Source of the DNA: Blastococcus xanthinilyticus
GTDB lineage: Bacteria; Actinomycetota; Actinomycetes; Mycobacteriales; Geodermatophilaceae
DNA length: 64,000 nt
Assembly (NCBI RefSeq): GCF_008124835.1
Contig: NZ_VNHW01000003.1
Coordinates: 124,001 to 188,000 of the forward strand
Direction of reading: 5' to 3'
Below are positions 50,069 through 58,078 of the stretch, in pieces. The translations under genes were made by a program, and so were the position numbers. The notes below the pieces were generated by a model. That model was not told the DNA's origin, searched no databases, and saw only the letters and a program-made list of their open reading frames with translations. The first letter of the stretch is position 1, and each line of letters starts with the position of its first letter.

Positions 50069-51078
50069 CCGTCCTGTTCGACACCGCCCGGGTGCCCGAG
50101 CGCGAGCGGGCGGACGCGCTGCAGGCCGCCTTCACGGTGGAGAGCCCGCAGCACGTCGCGCTCCTGGGTGACAGCCGCGTGCACCACCGCACCGAGGTGG
50201 TGGAGCTCGGCTCGGGCCTGCGGCTGCGCCGGGAGACGGGCAGCCCGCTGGGGATCGTCCGGAACGACCGGCACGTGCGCCAGGCGGCTCCGGAGGTCCT
50301 CGCGCTCGGTCTCCAGCGACGGGGCGAGGCCCGGGTGCGGACCGACGAATCCGAGAGCGTCCCGCGCGTGGGGCAGCTCGACTGCGTGGACACGACCCGT
50401 CCCTACGAGTTCACCCAGCGGGGCCTGAGCGTCCGCGACGTCCTGATGATCAGCCACCAGGAGGCCGGCGTGTCGGTGGACACGGTCCGTGCGGCGGGCC
50501 CCGTCCTCGCTCGCAGCCCGGTGTACGAGCTCGTCCGCGGGCACCTGGCCGGGCTGTTCGCCGCGACCGCCCAGCTGCCGCCGCAGCCCCGGCAGCTCAC
50601 CGGGCAGGGGACCGCGGCGCTGGTGCGCACCCTGCTGCTGACGGCGGCCGGCGGGGCCGACGGTTACGAGGCCCTGGCGGACAGCCTGGAGGTGCGGGTG
50701 CGGGCCTACGTCGACGCCCACCTCGCCGATCGGGAGCTCTCCGTCGAACGCATCGCCGCGGCCCACCACGTCTCCGTCCGGCACCTGTACGCCGTCTGGG
50801 GACGGGCCGGCCACGACCGGACGCCGGGTCAGTGGATCATCGACCGGCGCCTCCACCGCGCCCGGGAGCACCTCGCCTCGGGCACTCCGAGCGGAATCGC
50901 GGCGGTCGCCCAGCGATGCGGGTTCGCCGACGCGAGCCACTTCAGCCGGCGGTTCCGGCAGGCGTTCGGTGCCTCGCCCGCCGAGTGGCGCGCGGCGCAC
51001 GCGGTCGGGGCCGGTGGTCCCGCCGCCGCACCGGTGCAGGGCGCGAGCGCCGGAGGGCCGGCTGCCGGAGGTGCGTGA
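50065..51078 (+). CDS. AraC-family transcriptional regulator (paralogue)
   Basis: GTG 50065 overlaps the previous stop as GTGA; 337 residues. The layout is the same as its upstream neighbour: sensor (EVLALGLQRRGEARVRTDES, VGQLDCVDTTRPYEF) then ELSVERIAAAHHVSVRHLYA and AVAQRCGFADASHFSRRFRQ. It has an added low-complexity Gly/Ala/Pro tail. Coupled translation of two paralogous AraC regulators hints at heterodimers. Targets unknown. Confidence 0.9.
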   Translation: MTVLFDTARVPERERADALQAAFTVESPQHVALLGDSRVHHRTEVVELGSGLRLRRETGSPLGIVRNDRHVRQAAPEVLALGLQRRGEARVRTDESESVPRVGQLDCVDTTRPYEFTQRGLSVRDVLMISHQEAGVSVDTVRAAGPVLARSPVYELVRGHLAGLFAATAQLPPQPRQLTGQGTAALVRTLLLTAAGGADGYEALADSLEVRVRAYVDAHLADRELSVERIAAAHHVSVRHLYAVWGRAGHDRTPGQWIIDRRLHRAREHLASGTPSGIAAVAQRCGFADASHFSRRFRQAFGASPAEWRAAHAVGAGGPAAAPVQGASAGGPAAGGA

Positions 51079-51102
51079 CCGGTCGCCGCGGCGGGGGAGC
51101 AC

Positions 51103-51119
51103 CGGTCGCGACGCGACCG
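51103..51119. repeat. Inverted repeat downstream of the AraC-family genes
   Basis: CGGTCGC-GAC-GCGACCG, seven-base arms with a three-base spacer, 25 bases after the stop. It may be a transcript end or an operator for the lipoprotein gene 190 bases on. The rest of the 233-base gap shows nothing I can assign. Confidence 0.4.
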
Positions 51120-51311
51120 CCCGACCTCGGTGGGCGGCGTCGTGGGTGGCGCCGTCGCTGCCGGGCGCAGCACCCCTCCGGGGTGATCGACCTGAAGTCC
51201 GGCGCGGCACCGGCCGATGGTGCAGGCGACCGGGCGCGGTGAGCGCCCGGGGCCTCCACGCCACCCTTGCGCCGGCGCCTGCCGGCCACGCCCACCCCGG
51301 GAGAGACGCAG

Positions 51312-51821
51312 ATGCCCAGCACGACCACCAGCCGCCTCCGCGGAACGATGCTGCTGCTCGCCGGCGTGATCACGCTGACCGCGTGCGGCGGCACCGCGGA
51401 GTCCGCCGGCGGCGCCGCGACGGGCTCGATTCCCGCGGCCGGCTCCGCCGCCGACAGCGGCACCGTCGGCCCGGACAGCGGCAGCCCCGGTGCCGAGATC
51501 CGCACCGACGGCCTCGCCAGCAGCCAGGGGGAGCCGTGCGTCGACCAGTTCGGCCGCACGTGGCCCGAGCCGGAGCCGGGCCTCGAACGCTACGACGAGC
51601 GAGGCGTGATGTGGAGCGACGCGTGCGGCAACCAGTACGGCTACGACGGGCGCCTCGTCCGGACCGTCGACGGTGCGTGCGTCCAGGGCCTGGCACCGGG
51701 GACCGACCCCGCGGCGAACATCTGCCTGGACCCCTCCCTCGATGCCCTGACGGGGGAGACCCTGGACCAGCAGTCGGAGGAGTGGGAGCGCAACGGCTGG
51801 ACGGTCACCAACGGCGACTGA
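51312..51821 (+). CDS. Hypothetical lipoprotein
   Basis: ATG 51312 gives 169 residues. Residues 1-25 are a lipoprotein signal, SRLRGTMLLLAGVITLTAC, with the lipobox LTAC and Cys25. A Gly/Ser/Ala linker to about residue 60 follows. The mature part is acidic with four cysteines (GEPCVDQFG, SDACGNQYG, DGACVQG, ANICLDP), so two disulphides are likely. I do not recognise the family. It stands alone, following a gap of 233 bases. Confidence 0.68.
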   Translation: MPSTTTSRLRGTMLLLAGVITLTACGGTAESAGGAATGSIPAAGSAADSGTVGPDSGSPGAEIRTDGLASSQGEPCVDQFGRTWPEPEPGLERYDERGVMWSDACGNQYGYDGRLVRTVDGACVQGLAPGTDPAANICLDPSLDALTGETLDQQSEEWERNGWTVTNGD

Positions 51822-52046
51822 CCGCGGACTCCGCGCACTCGTCCGGCGAACGTTCCGCGGCACGCCCGTGACCCGCAGCTGCGCCTGCTCGCTGTCCACC
51901 TTCGCCGCCGACCGGGCGCCGCCGTCGCCACCGCCTGCGAGCGGGAAGCCTGCCGGGCTGACCTGCCGGCACCCCGGTACGCAATGCTGGGCCGGGCGAC
52001 CGGACCGGTGGGCCGGTCCGCGGTCCAGCGACGAGAGGGGAACCCC

Positions 52047-52361
52047 GTGCAGGTGAACGTGACCGATGCTGCCGAGCAGCACCGCTACGAGGCACGCGTC
52101 GACGGAGAGCTGGCGGCGATCGCGGAGTACATCCGGACCCCCGAGCTCGTCGTCTTCACCCACACCGAGGTGCTGGCCGGGCACCAGGGTCGCGGTATCT
52201 CCTCCGGCCTCGTCGGGCAGGCGCTGGACGACGTGCGCCGTCAGGGGCTCAAGGTCCTGCCGCTGTGCCCGTTCGTGGCCCGGTACATGGAGCGGCACGC
52301 CCAGGCGTACGGCGACCTGGAGTACCGCTCCCGGACCACGCTCACCGACGTCACCGCCTGA
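52047..52361 (+). CDS. Small GNAT-like N-acetyltransferase (NATD1/YjdJ type)
   Basis: GTG 52047 behind GAGAGGGG gives 104 residues, the normal size of the group. HRYEARVDGELAAIAEY opens the fold; VVFTHTEVLAGHQGRGISSG carries the acetyl-CoA-binding Q/RxxGxG/A loop (HQGRGISSG), and VLPLCPFVARYMERH is the typical closing motif. The substrate is unknown. It is followed after seven bases by a SnoaL-like gene and is probably co-transcribed with it. Confidence 0.88.
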   Translation: MQVNVTDAAEQHRYEARVDGELAAIAEYIRTPELVVFTHTEVLAGHQGRGISSGLVGQALDDVRRQGLKVLPLCPFVARYMERHAQAYGDLEYRSRTTLTDVTA

Positions 52362-52368
52362 GCCGACC

Positions 52369-52779
52369 GTGATCGACGACGTGATCGCCCGCTGGCACCG
52401 CTACCTGGCAGGGGAGCTCCCCGGAGGGCTCGACGAACTGCTCGCCGACGACGTCGTCTTCTACTCGCCGGTGGTCTACACGCCGCAGCGGGGGAAGGCC
52501 GTCACCACGCAGTACCTCGAGGCGGCGACCCGGACGCTGGTCGGTGGCGCCGGAGGCGCGTTCCGGTACGCCAAGCAGGTGCTCGCCGGGGACACCGCGG
52601 TGCTCGAGTTCGAGACGAGCATCGAGGGCACGTACGTGAACGGCGTCGACATCATCCGCTGCGACGACGCCGGCCGGATCGTCGAGTTCCGCGTGATGAT
52701 GCGGCCGCTCAAGGGGATCCAGGCCGTGCACGAGCAGATGGGTCGGCTCCTGGCCGCCGGCGGTCAGCCGGGTTCGTAG
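52369..52779 (+). CDS. SnoaL-like / NTF2-fold protein
   Basis: GTG 52369 gives 136 residues. The cone-shaped NTF2 fold is suggested by ARWHRYLAGELPGGLDELLA, DDVVFYSPVVYTPQRGK, AVLEFETSIEGTYVNGVDII and IVEFRVMMRPLKG. Members bind or isomerise small molecules. Catalytic residues are not obvious, so it may be a binding protein. A similar fold forms the N-terminus of the flavin monooxygenase encoded 137 bases further on. Confidence 0.8.
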   Translation: MIDDVIARWHRYLAGELPGGLDELLADDVVFYSPVVYTPQRGKAVTTQYLEAATRTLVGGAGGAFRYAKQVLAGDTAVLEFETSIEGTYVNGVDIIRCDDAGRIVEFRVMMRPLKGIQAVHEQMGRLLAAGGQPGS

Positions 52780-52864
52780 GGCGGCGGGGAGGCCACGTCG
52801 GGCCGGACGACGCAGCCGGGGGGCGTGCAACTCGCTGCAACGCTTCCGCTCTCGGGCCGAGTGC

Positions 52865-52884
52865 GGTGTGCTGCACATCACACC
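52865..52884. promoter_or_regulatory. Inverted repeat upstream of the flavin monooxygenase gene
   Basis: GGTGTG-N8-CACACC, six-base perfect arms, 32 bases before ATG 52917. Two TGCAAC blocks lie just upstream. A repressor or activator site is likely; the protein is unknown. Confidence 0.4.
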
Positions 52885-52916
52885 ATGCCGTCCGGTGCTC
52901 GGAAGAGGAGCAACCC

Positions 52917-54740
52917 ATGACCCAGACCCTGGACACCCCGACGCAGACCCCGGAACAACGGGCGCACCGCTGGTTCACCGGCTTCGAGGAGGCGCTGCGG
53001 GCCCGGGACGTGGCACGCGCCGCCGGGATGTTCGCCGCGACCAGCTACTGGCGCGACCTCGTCTCCTTCACCTGGAACATCACCACCGTCGAGAACCCCG
53101 CCGGCGTCACCGACCTGCTCACCGCGACGCTCGACCGGACCGATCCGCGCGGCTTCACCGTCGACGAGCCACCCGAGGAGGCCGACGGGGTGCTCACCGC
53201 CTGGTTCACCTTCGAGACCGCGGCCGGCCGGGGACGCGGGCTGCTGCGCCTGGTCGAGGAGGACGGGCAGCCGAAGGCGTGGACCTTCCTCACCACGCTG
53301 TACGAGCTGACCGGCCACGAGGAGCCGCGGGGGTCGGCGCGGCCGATGGGGGCCGAGCACGGCGCGAACAAGCAGCGCCTGACCTGGCTGGAGCGACGGG
53401 AGAAGGAGGAGGCCGACCTCGGCAGCGCCGTCCGGCCGTACGTGCTCGTCATCGGGGGTGGGCAGGCCGGCATCGGACTCGGTGCGCGGCTGCGCCAGCT
53501 CGGCGTGCCGGCCCTCGTCGTCGACAAGCACCCGCGGCCCGGCGACCAGTGGCGCGGGCGCTACAAGTCGCTCTGCCTGCACGACCCGGTCTGGTACGAC
53601 CACCTGCCCTACCTGAAGTTCCCCGACAACTGGCCGGTGTTCTCGCCCAAGGACAAGATCGGCGACTGGCTCGAGAGCTACGTCAAAGTCATGGAGGTGC
53701 CCTACTGGGGCAGCACCACGGCGACGTCGGCGACCTTCGACGCCGAGAAGGGCGAGTGGACCGTCGAGGTCGAGCGCGAGGGCAAGCCGCTCACCCTGCG
53801 GCCGCAGCACGTCGTCCTCGCCACCGGGATGTCGGGCAAGCCGAACATGCCGGAGATCCCCGGGCAGGACGTCTTCCGCGGCGACCAGCAGCACTCCTCG
53901 GCCCATCCGGGCCCGGACGCCTACGCGGGCAGGAAGGTCGTCGTCATCGGCAGCAACAACTCGGCGTTCGACATCTGCGGTGCCCTCTGGGAGCACGATG
54001 CCGACGTCACGATGGTGCAGCGCTCCTCGACGCACATCGTCCGGAGCGGCACGCTCATGGAGATCGGGCTGGGCGCGCTGTACTCCGAGGAGGCGGTGGC
54101 CGCGGGGGTGACGACGGAGAAGGCGGACCTCATCTTCGCCTCCCTGCCGTACCGGATCATGCACGAGTTCCAGATCCCGCTGTACCAGCAGATGCGGGAG
54201 CGGGACGCCGACTTCTACGAGCGCCTGGAGAAGGCCGGCTTCTGGCACGACTGGGGCGAGGACGGCTCCGGCCTGTTCATGAAGTACCTGCGCCGGGGCT
54301 CGGGCTACTACATCGACGTCGGCGCCGCGGACCTGGTCGCCGACGGGAAGGTGCGGCTGGTGCACGGCCAGGTGGTCCGCCTGACCGAGGACGCCGTCGT
54401 CCTCGAGGACGGGACCGAGCTGCCGGCCGATCTGGTGGTGTACGCCACCGGCTACGGGTCGATGAACGGCTGGGCGGCCGACCTCATCAGCCAGGAGGTG
54501 GCCGACCGGGTCGGGAAGGTGTGGGGCCTGGGCTCGGACACCACCAAGGACCCGGGGCCGTGGGAGGGCGAGCAGCGCAACATGTGGAAGCCCACCCAGC
54601 AGGAGGCGCTCTGGTTCCACGGGGGCAACCTGCACCAGTCGCGGCACTACTCCCTCTACCTGGCGCTGCAGCTCAAGGCCCGCTACGAGGGCATCCCCAC
54701 GCCCGTGTACGGGCTGCAGGAGGTGCACCACCTGAGCTGA
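52917..54740 (+). CDS. FAD-dependent monooxygenase (FMO/Baeyer-Villiger-like) with N-terminal SnoaL-like domain
   Basis: ATG 52917 behind AGAGGAG gives 607 residues. Residues about 10-130 are a SnoaL-like domain (HRWFTGFEEALRARDVARAA). The monooxygenase part has VLVIGGGQAGIGLGARLRQL (FAD GxGxxG) near residue 180, FRGDQQHSSAHPGP (the FMO FxGxxxHS motif) near 322, KVVVIGSNNSAFDICGAL (NADPH site) near 342, and VVYATGYGSM near 510. It should insert one oxygen atom into a carbonyl, amine or sulphur compound. The same two-domain layout is common in actinomycetes. It stands alone with its own operator-like repeat. Confidence 0.92.
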   Translation: MTQTLDTPTQTPEQRAHRWFTGFEEALRARDVARAAGMFAATSYWRDLVSFTWNITTVENPAGVTDLLTATLDRTDPRGFTVDEPPEEADGVLTAWFTFETAAGRGRGLLRLVEEDGQPKAWTFLTTLYELTGHEEPRGSARPMGAEHGANKQRLTWLERREKEEADLGSAVRPYVLVIGGGQAGIGLGARLRQLGVPALVVDKHPRPGDQWRGRYKSLCLHDPVWYDHLPYLKFPDNWPVFSPKDKIGDWLESYVKVMEVPYWGSTTATSATFDAEKGEWTVEVEREGKPLTLRPQHVVLATGMSGKPNMPEIPGQDVFRGDQQHSSAHPGPDAYAGRKVVVIGSNNSAFDICGALWEHDADVTMVQRSSTHIVRSGTLMEIGLGALYSEEAVAAGVTTEKADLIFASLPYRIMHEFQIPLYQQMRERDADFYERLEKAGFWHDWGEDGSGLFMKYLRRGSGYYIDVGAADLVADGKVRLVHGQVVRLTEDAVVLEDGTELPADLVVYATGYGSMNGWAADLISQEVADRVGKVWGLGSDTTKDPGPWEGEQRNMWKPTQQEALWFHGGNLHQSRHYSLYLALQLKARYEGIPTPVYGLQEVHHLS

Positions 54741-54869
54741 CCGGCGCCGGCACTCCGGCCTCCCACCCGGTCCGCTGCGGCGGTGTCCAAAGGCCCTGGC
54801 GGTACCGGCGGCGGTCGCTACCGTCTGCCTCACCGCAGGACGGCCGGACCCCGGACGGGAGGGGCGGAG

Positions 54870-55361
54870 ATGGCCCAGCGCAGCCACCCGGCCGAGGACG
54901 AACGGCGCGCGCTCGTGCAGGACCTCGCCGCGGAGCTGGTCGAGCGCGTGGACCCGGACGAGCTGGCGGTCTTCGACGACGCCGCCGAGGACTACTTCCG
55001 TGATCCCGGTGCGGTGCTCGACCCGCGACGACGGGACGAGGCCGTGGGATCGGGCGTGGAGCTCGCGCTGCTGACCCCGGTGGTCCTCGCGGTCGCCCAG
55101 CAGGTCGTGGACTACCTGGCAGGGGTGGTCGTGGAGGCGGTGGGGGACGGCGTGCGGCCGCGGCTGCTGCACGCCGTCCGCCGGCTGCTGCGGCTGGGCG
55201 ACGACGAGGGCACCGCGGACCCGCCGATGGCGCTCGACAGCGCGCAGGTCGAGCACGTCCGTGCCGTCGCACTGGCCAGGGCCCGGGACGTCGGCCTGGA
55301 CGACGAGCGGGCCCGGCTGCTGGCCGAGTCGGTGGTCGGCGGGCTCCGCAGGACCGGCTGA
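54870..55361 (+). CDS. Hypothetical protein
   Basis: ATG 54870 after GGGAGGGG gives 163 residues. The sequence is acidic and helical: ERRALVQDLAAELVERVDPD, DDAAEDYFRDPGAVLDPRRR, and a hydrophobic stretch LALLTPVVLAVAQQVVDYLAG near residues 66-86 that could be one membrane helix. I do not recognise a family. It is followed after 21 bases by the M48-like gene, so both probably belong to one transcript and may work together at the membrane. Confidence 0.6.
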   Translation: MAQRSHPAEDERRALVQDLAAELVERVDPDELAVFDDAAEDYFRDPGAVLDPRRRDEAVGSGVELALLTPVVLAVAQQVVDYLAGVVVEAVGDGVRPRLLHAVRRLLRLGDDEGTADPPMALDSAQVEHVRAVALARARDVGLDDERARLLAESVVGGLRRTG

Positions 55362-55382
55362 CCCCGCCGCGGAGGTAGTCCC

Positions 55383-57977
55383 GTGGAGACGCTCGACCGC
55401 ACCAGCCCACGGGTGGACGTCCTCGCCTACCCGGCCCCGACGACCACCCGGTTCGTCCTGGTCATGACCTCCCTGCTCACCGCGGGGCTGTTCGTCGGCA
55501 CCTGGTTGCACAACACGACCTCCGCCGGGGACCGATGGGTGGCGACGGTCGCCGAGTGCAGCGACGCCGCCTACGGTGCGCCGCTCGACCCGGCGGACCT
55601 CATGGCACCGTTCGACCGCCAGGAGGTCTTCGTCGAGTGCACCGCCGCGGTGGAACGCACCCGGGCTGCGTGGTCCCTCGCCGGCCTGCTCGCCGCGGCC
55701 GTCACCGCCGCGGCGATCCTGTACCTCACGCCCGCCTACCTCCGGTGGAGCCGGGGGCTGCGGAGGCCCAACCCGCGGCTGGCGGCCGCCGAGCACCGTT
55801 TCGCCGAGCTGGCCGCCGAGGCGGGGGCACGGCCGGCTCCGCGGCTGCTGATCGGGCACAGCAGCTCGTCGGAGGCGTTCGCCTTCGGCGTCCCCGGCCG
55901 CTACACCGTCGTCCTGCCGCCCGGGGTGGCGGCCAGGTGGCGGCGGCCGGAGGTCTTCGACCCCCACGTCCGCCACGAGCTGGCACACCTGACGGCGTCC
56001 GACGTCCCGCTGACCTGGATCACCCGTTCGTTGCGCTACGCCGTCGTGGGACTCCTGCTCCTCCCGGTGGTCACCGAGGTGGCGGCCTGGGAGCTGTCGA
56101 GCCTGCCGGACTACCTCTGGCGGGCGGTGCTCGTGGCCGGGCTCGCGCTGCTGACCGCAGCAGCCGCGCTGCGCAGCCGGGAGTTCGACGCGGATGTCCG
56201 GTCGATCGCGCGGCACCCTGAGCGCAGGCAGGCGTGGGTCGCCCAGCTCGGCGCGCAGACGCGCGAGCGGCCCGATCCGTGGTGGCGGCGGCCGCTGCGC
56301 AACCACCCGACGAGAGCAGCGCGGACAGCGGTGCTCGACCGGCCGGAGCGGATCGCGGCCGTCACAGCTCTGGACGGCGCGGTGGCCGGATTCCTGGTCG
56401 GTCTCAGCTCCCCGCTGCTGACCGCCGTGCTCACCGCGGTGCTGGCCCCCTCCGGGCGCACAGATCTCGTCGTCGTCCTCGTCTGCCTGCTGCTCGGACC
56501 CCTGCTGGGCTTGACCGTCGGCCTGGCGTTGTGGCGGCAGGCCCTCGTCAGCCGGGTCGCCGGGACACGTCCGCGGGTGTTCGTGGTGGCCGCGGGCCTG
56601 GCGGTGGGGCTGCTGCTCGGGCACGTGACCTCGCTGGGGAACACGGGGCTCGGCCTGCCGATGCAGCACCCGGGGTGGGTGCTGCTCACCTCCGCGCTGG
56701 CGGTGGGTGCGACCTACGCCGTCGCCGGCCTGGGGGAACTGTGGTCCGACGTCGCGCCGCGGATGTCACGGCCGTCGAGCAGCTGGGGGGTGGCCGTCCT
56801 GGTGAGCAGCGTCGCCTTCGGCGCGGCGTTGTGGCTGTGGGAGATCCTCCGCCAGGCCTTCGAGGAGGGCTGGCTGCTGGCCAGCGGCGCGCTGGTGAGC
56901 GAGGTCGGGACCCCCGTGCCGGCGGCGGTCGCCGGGCTGCTCGCGGCGGCGGCGCTCACGGCGCTGGTCCTCGCCCCACCCGAGGCGGACGCACCCCGCT
57001 GGCTCGTCGAGAACGCGACGACGGTGCCCTGGCCCGCGCCGCCGCGCGTGGGATCCGTCGCCGTGCGGACCGGGCTGCTCAGCGGTGCCGTCGCCGCCGT
57101 CGTGTTGATCGCGGACCGGTTCATCGGCGGCGCCCCGGCGTCCGCGGACGAGGCGGTCGCCCAATTCTGGGTCGTCGCCGGAGGTGCCGGAGCAGCGGCG
57201 CTGGCCCTGGCTCTCCTGGTGCCGCGGCGTGGGCCGGGGGCGGGCGCGCTCGCGGCGGTGGTCGCCGGTCTGACCGGGGTCCTCGGTCTGCTCGTCGTGG
57301 CTCTGCCCGATTTCGGCGGCTCCCTCGTGGATCTCCTCGAGTCGCTGGCCATCCCCCTGGGACTGGGCCTGGCCGCCCTGCTGGTGGCCTCGGCCGCCGG
57401 GGGACTGGCGGTCCGCTCGACAGCCGGTTCCCGGCCGGCCCCCGTCCTCGGTGCGCTGCTGACGTTACTCGCGGGCATCGGTGTGCTGTCCGCTCCGTCG
57501 GTCATCGCACCGTGGGCCGTGCCGGCGTCCGCGCAGCCCGGAGCGGCACTCGGGGCGGCCGAGGCCGGCATCGAGATCGCCACCTGGCTGAGCAGCACGG
57601 AACCGGATGCACGCGCCCGGATGCGTGCGTCGGCGATCGAGGCCGAGCAGCTGGCCACGGACCCGGCCATCGACCCGCAGACCGGGGCGTCCCTCCTGCT
57701 GGAGGGACCCGTGGCCGGCCTGGCCGCCTTGCGGGACGACCTCACGGGAGTCCGGGTGCAGGACGCTCAGCTGCGCGCCGTGCACCAGCAGTTGATCGAC
57801 CTCGTGGAGACCAAGCGGCTCCAGGTGCTCGCCATCGCGAGCTTCCTGAGCAGCGAGGACATGCAGCACGTCGACCGGCTCCGGGCGCTGCGGGCGCAGG
57901 AGGCACAGCAGACGTCCGACGTGGAGGCGGGCATCGCAGCGCTGCTCGACCGCGTCGAGGATTCCCTCGACGACTGA
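55383..57977 (+). CDS. M48-type metalloprotease fused to a large polytopic membrane domain
   Basis: GTG 55383 behind GGAGG gives 864 residues. The zinc motif HELAH is at residues 198-202 and REFDAD near 264 supplies the third ligand as in M48 (HtpX/Ste24) proteases. Helices surround this part (about residues 24-43, 97-117, 222-262). Residues about 310-700 hold many further helices, giving twelve or more in total. The last 130 residues are a soluble helical domain (ARMRASAIEAEQLATDPAI, LRALRAQEAQQTSDVEAGI). M48 proteases are usually about 300 residues; this extension is unusual. A role in membrane protein quality control is inferred from the family. Confidence 0.78.
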   Translation: METLDRTSPRVDVLAYPAPTTTRFVLVMTSLLTAGLFVGTWLHNTTSAGDRWVATVAECSDAAYGAPLDPADLMAPFDRQEVFVECTAAVERTRAAWSLAGLLAAAVTAAAILYLTPAYLRWSRGLRRPNPRLAAAEHRFAELAAEAGARPAPRLLIGHSSSSEAFAFGVPGRYTVVLPPGVAARWRRPEVFDPHVRHELAHLTASDVPLTWITRSLRYAVVGLLLLPVVTEVAAWELSSLPDYLWRAVLVAGLALLTAAAALRSREFDADVRSIARHPERRQAWVAQLGAQTRERPDPWWRRPLRNHPTRAARTAVLDRPERIAAVTALDGAVAGFLVGLSSPLLTAVLTAVLAPSGRTDLVVVLVCLLLGPLLGLTVGLALWRQALVSRVAGTRPRVFVVAAGLAVGLLLGHVTSLGNTGLGLPMQHPGWVLLTSALAVGATYAVAGLGELWSDVAPRMSRPSSSWGVAVLVSSVAFGAALWLWEILRQAFEEGWLLASGALVSEVGTPVPAAVAGLLAAAALTALVLAPPEADAPRWLVENATTVPWPAPPRVGSVAVRTGLLSGAVAAVVLIADRFIGGAPASADEAVAQFWVVAGGAGAAALALALLVPRRGPGAGALAAVVAGLTGVLGLLVVALPDFGGSLVDLLESLAIPLGLGLAALLVASAAGGLAVRSTAGSRPAPVLGALLTLLAGIGVLSAPSVIAPWAVPASAQPGAALGAAEAGIEIATWLSSTEPDARARMRASAIEAEQLATDPAIDPQTGASLLLEGPVAGLAALRDDLTGVRVQDAQLRAVHQQLIDLVETKRLQVLAIASFLSSEDMQHVDRLRALRAQEAQQTSDVEAGIAALLDRVEDSLDD

Positions 57978-58078
57978 CCGCGGGGCCTGGCTGATCCGCG
58001 CGACCGGGCTCCACCGATGCGCTCGGCGAGGAACGCGTGGACCCGCCGGGCCCGGCCGGCTGACGACCTGCGGTGCGG

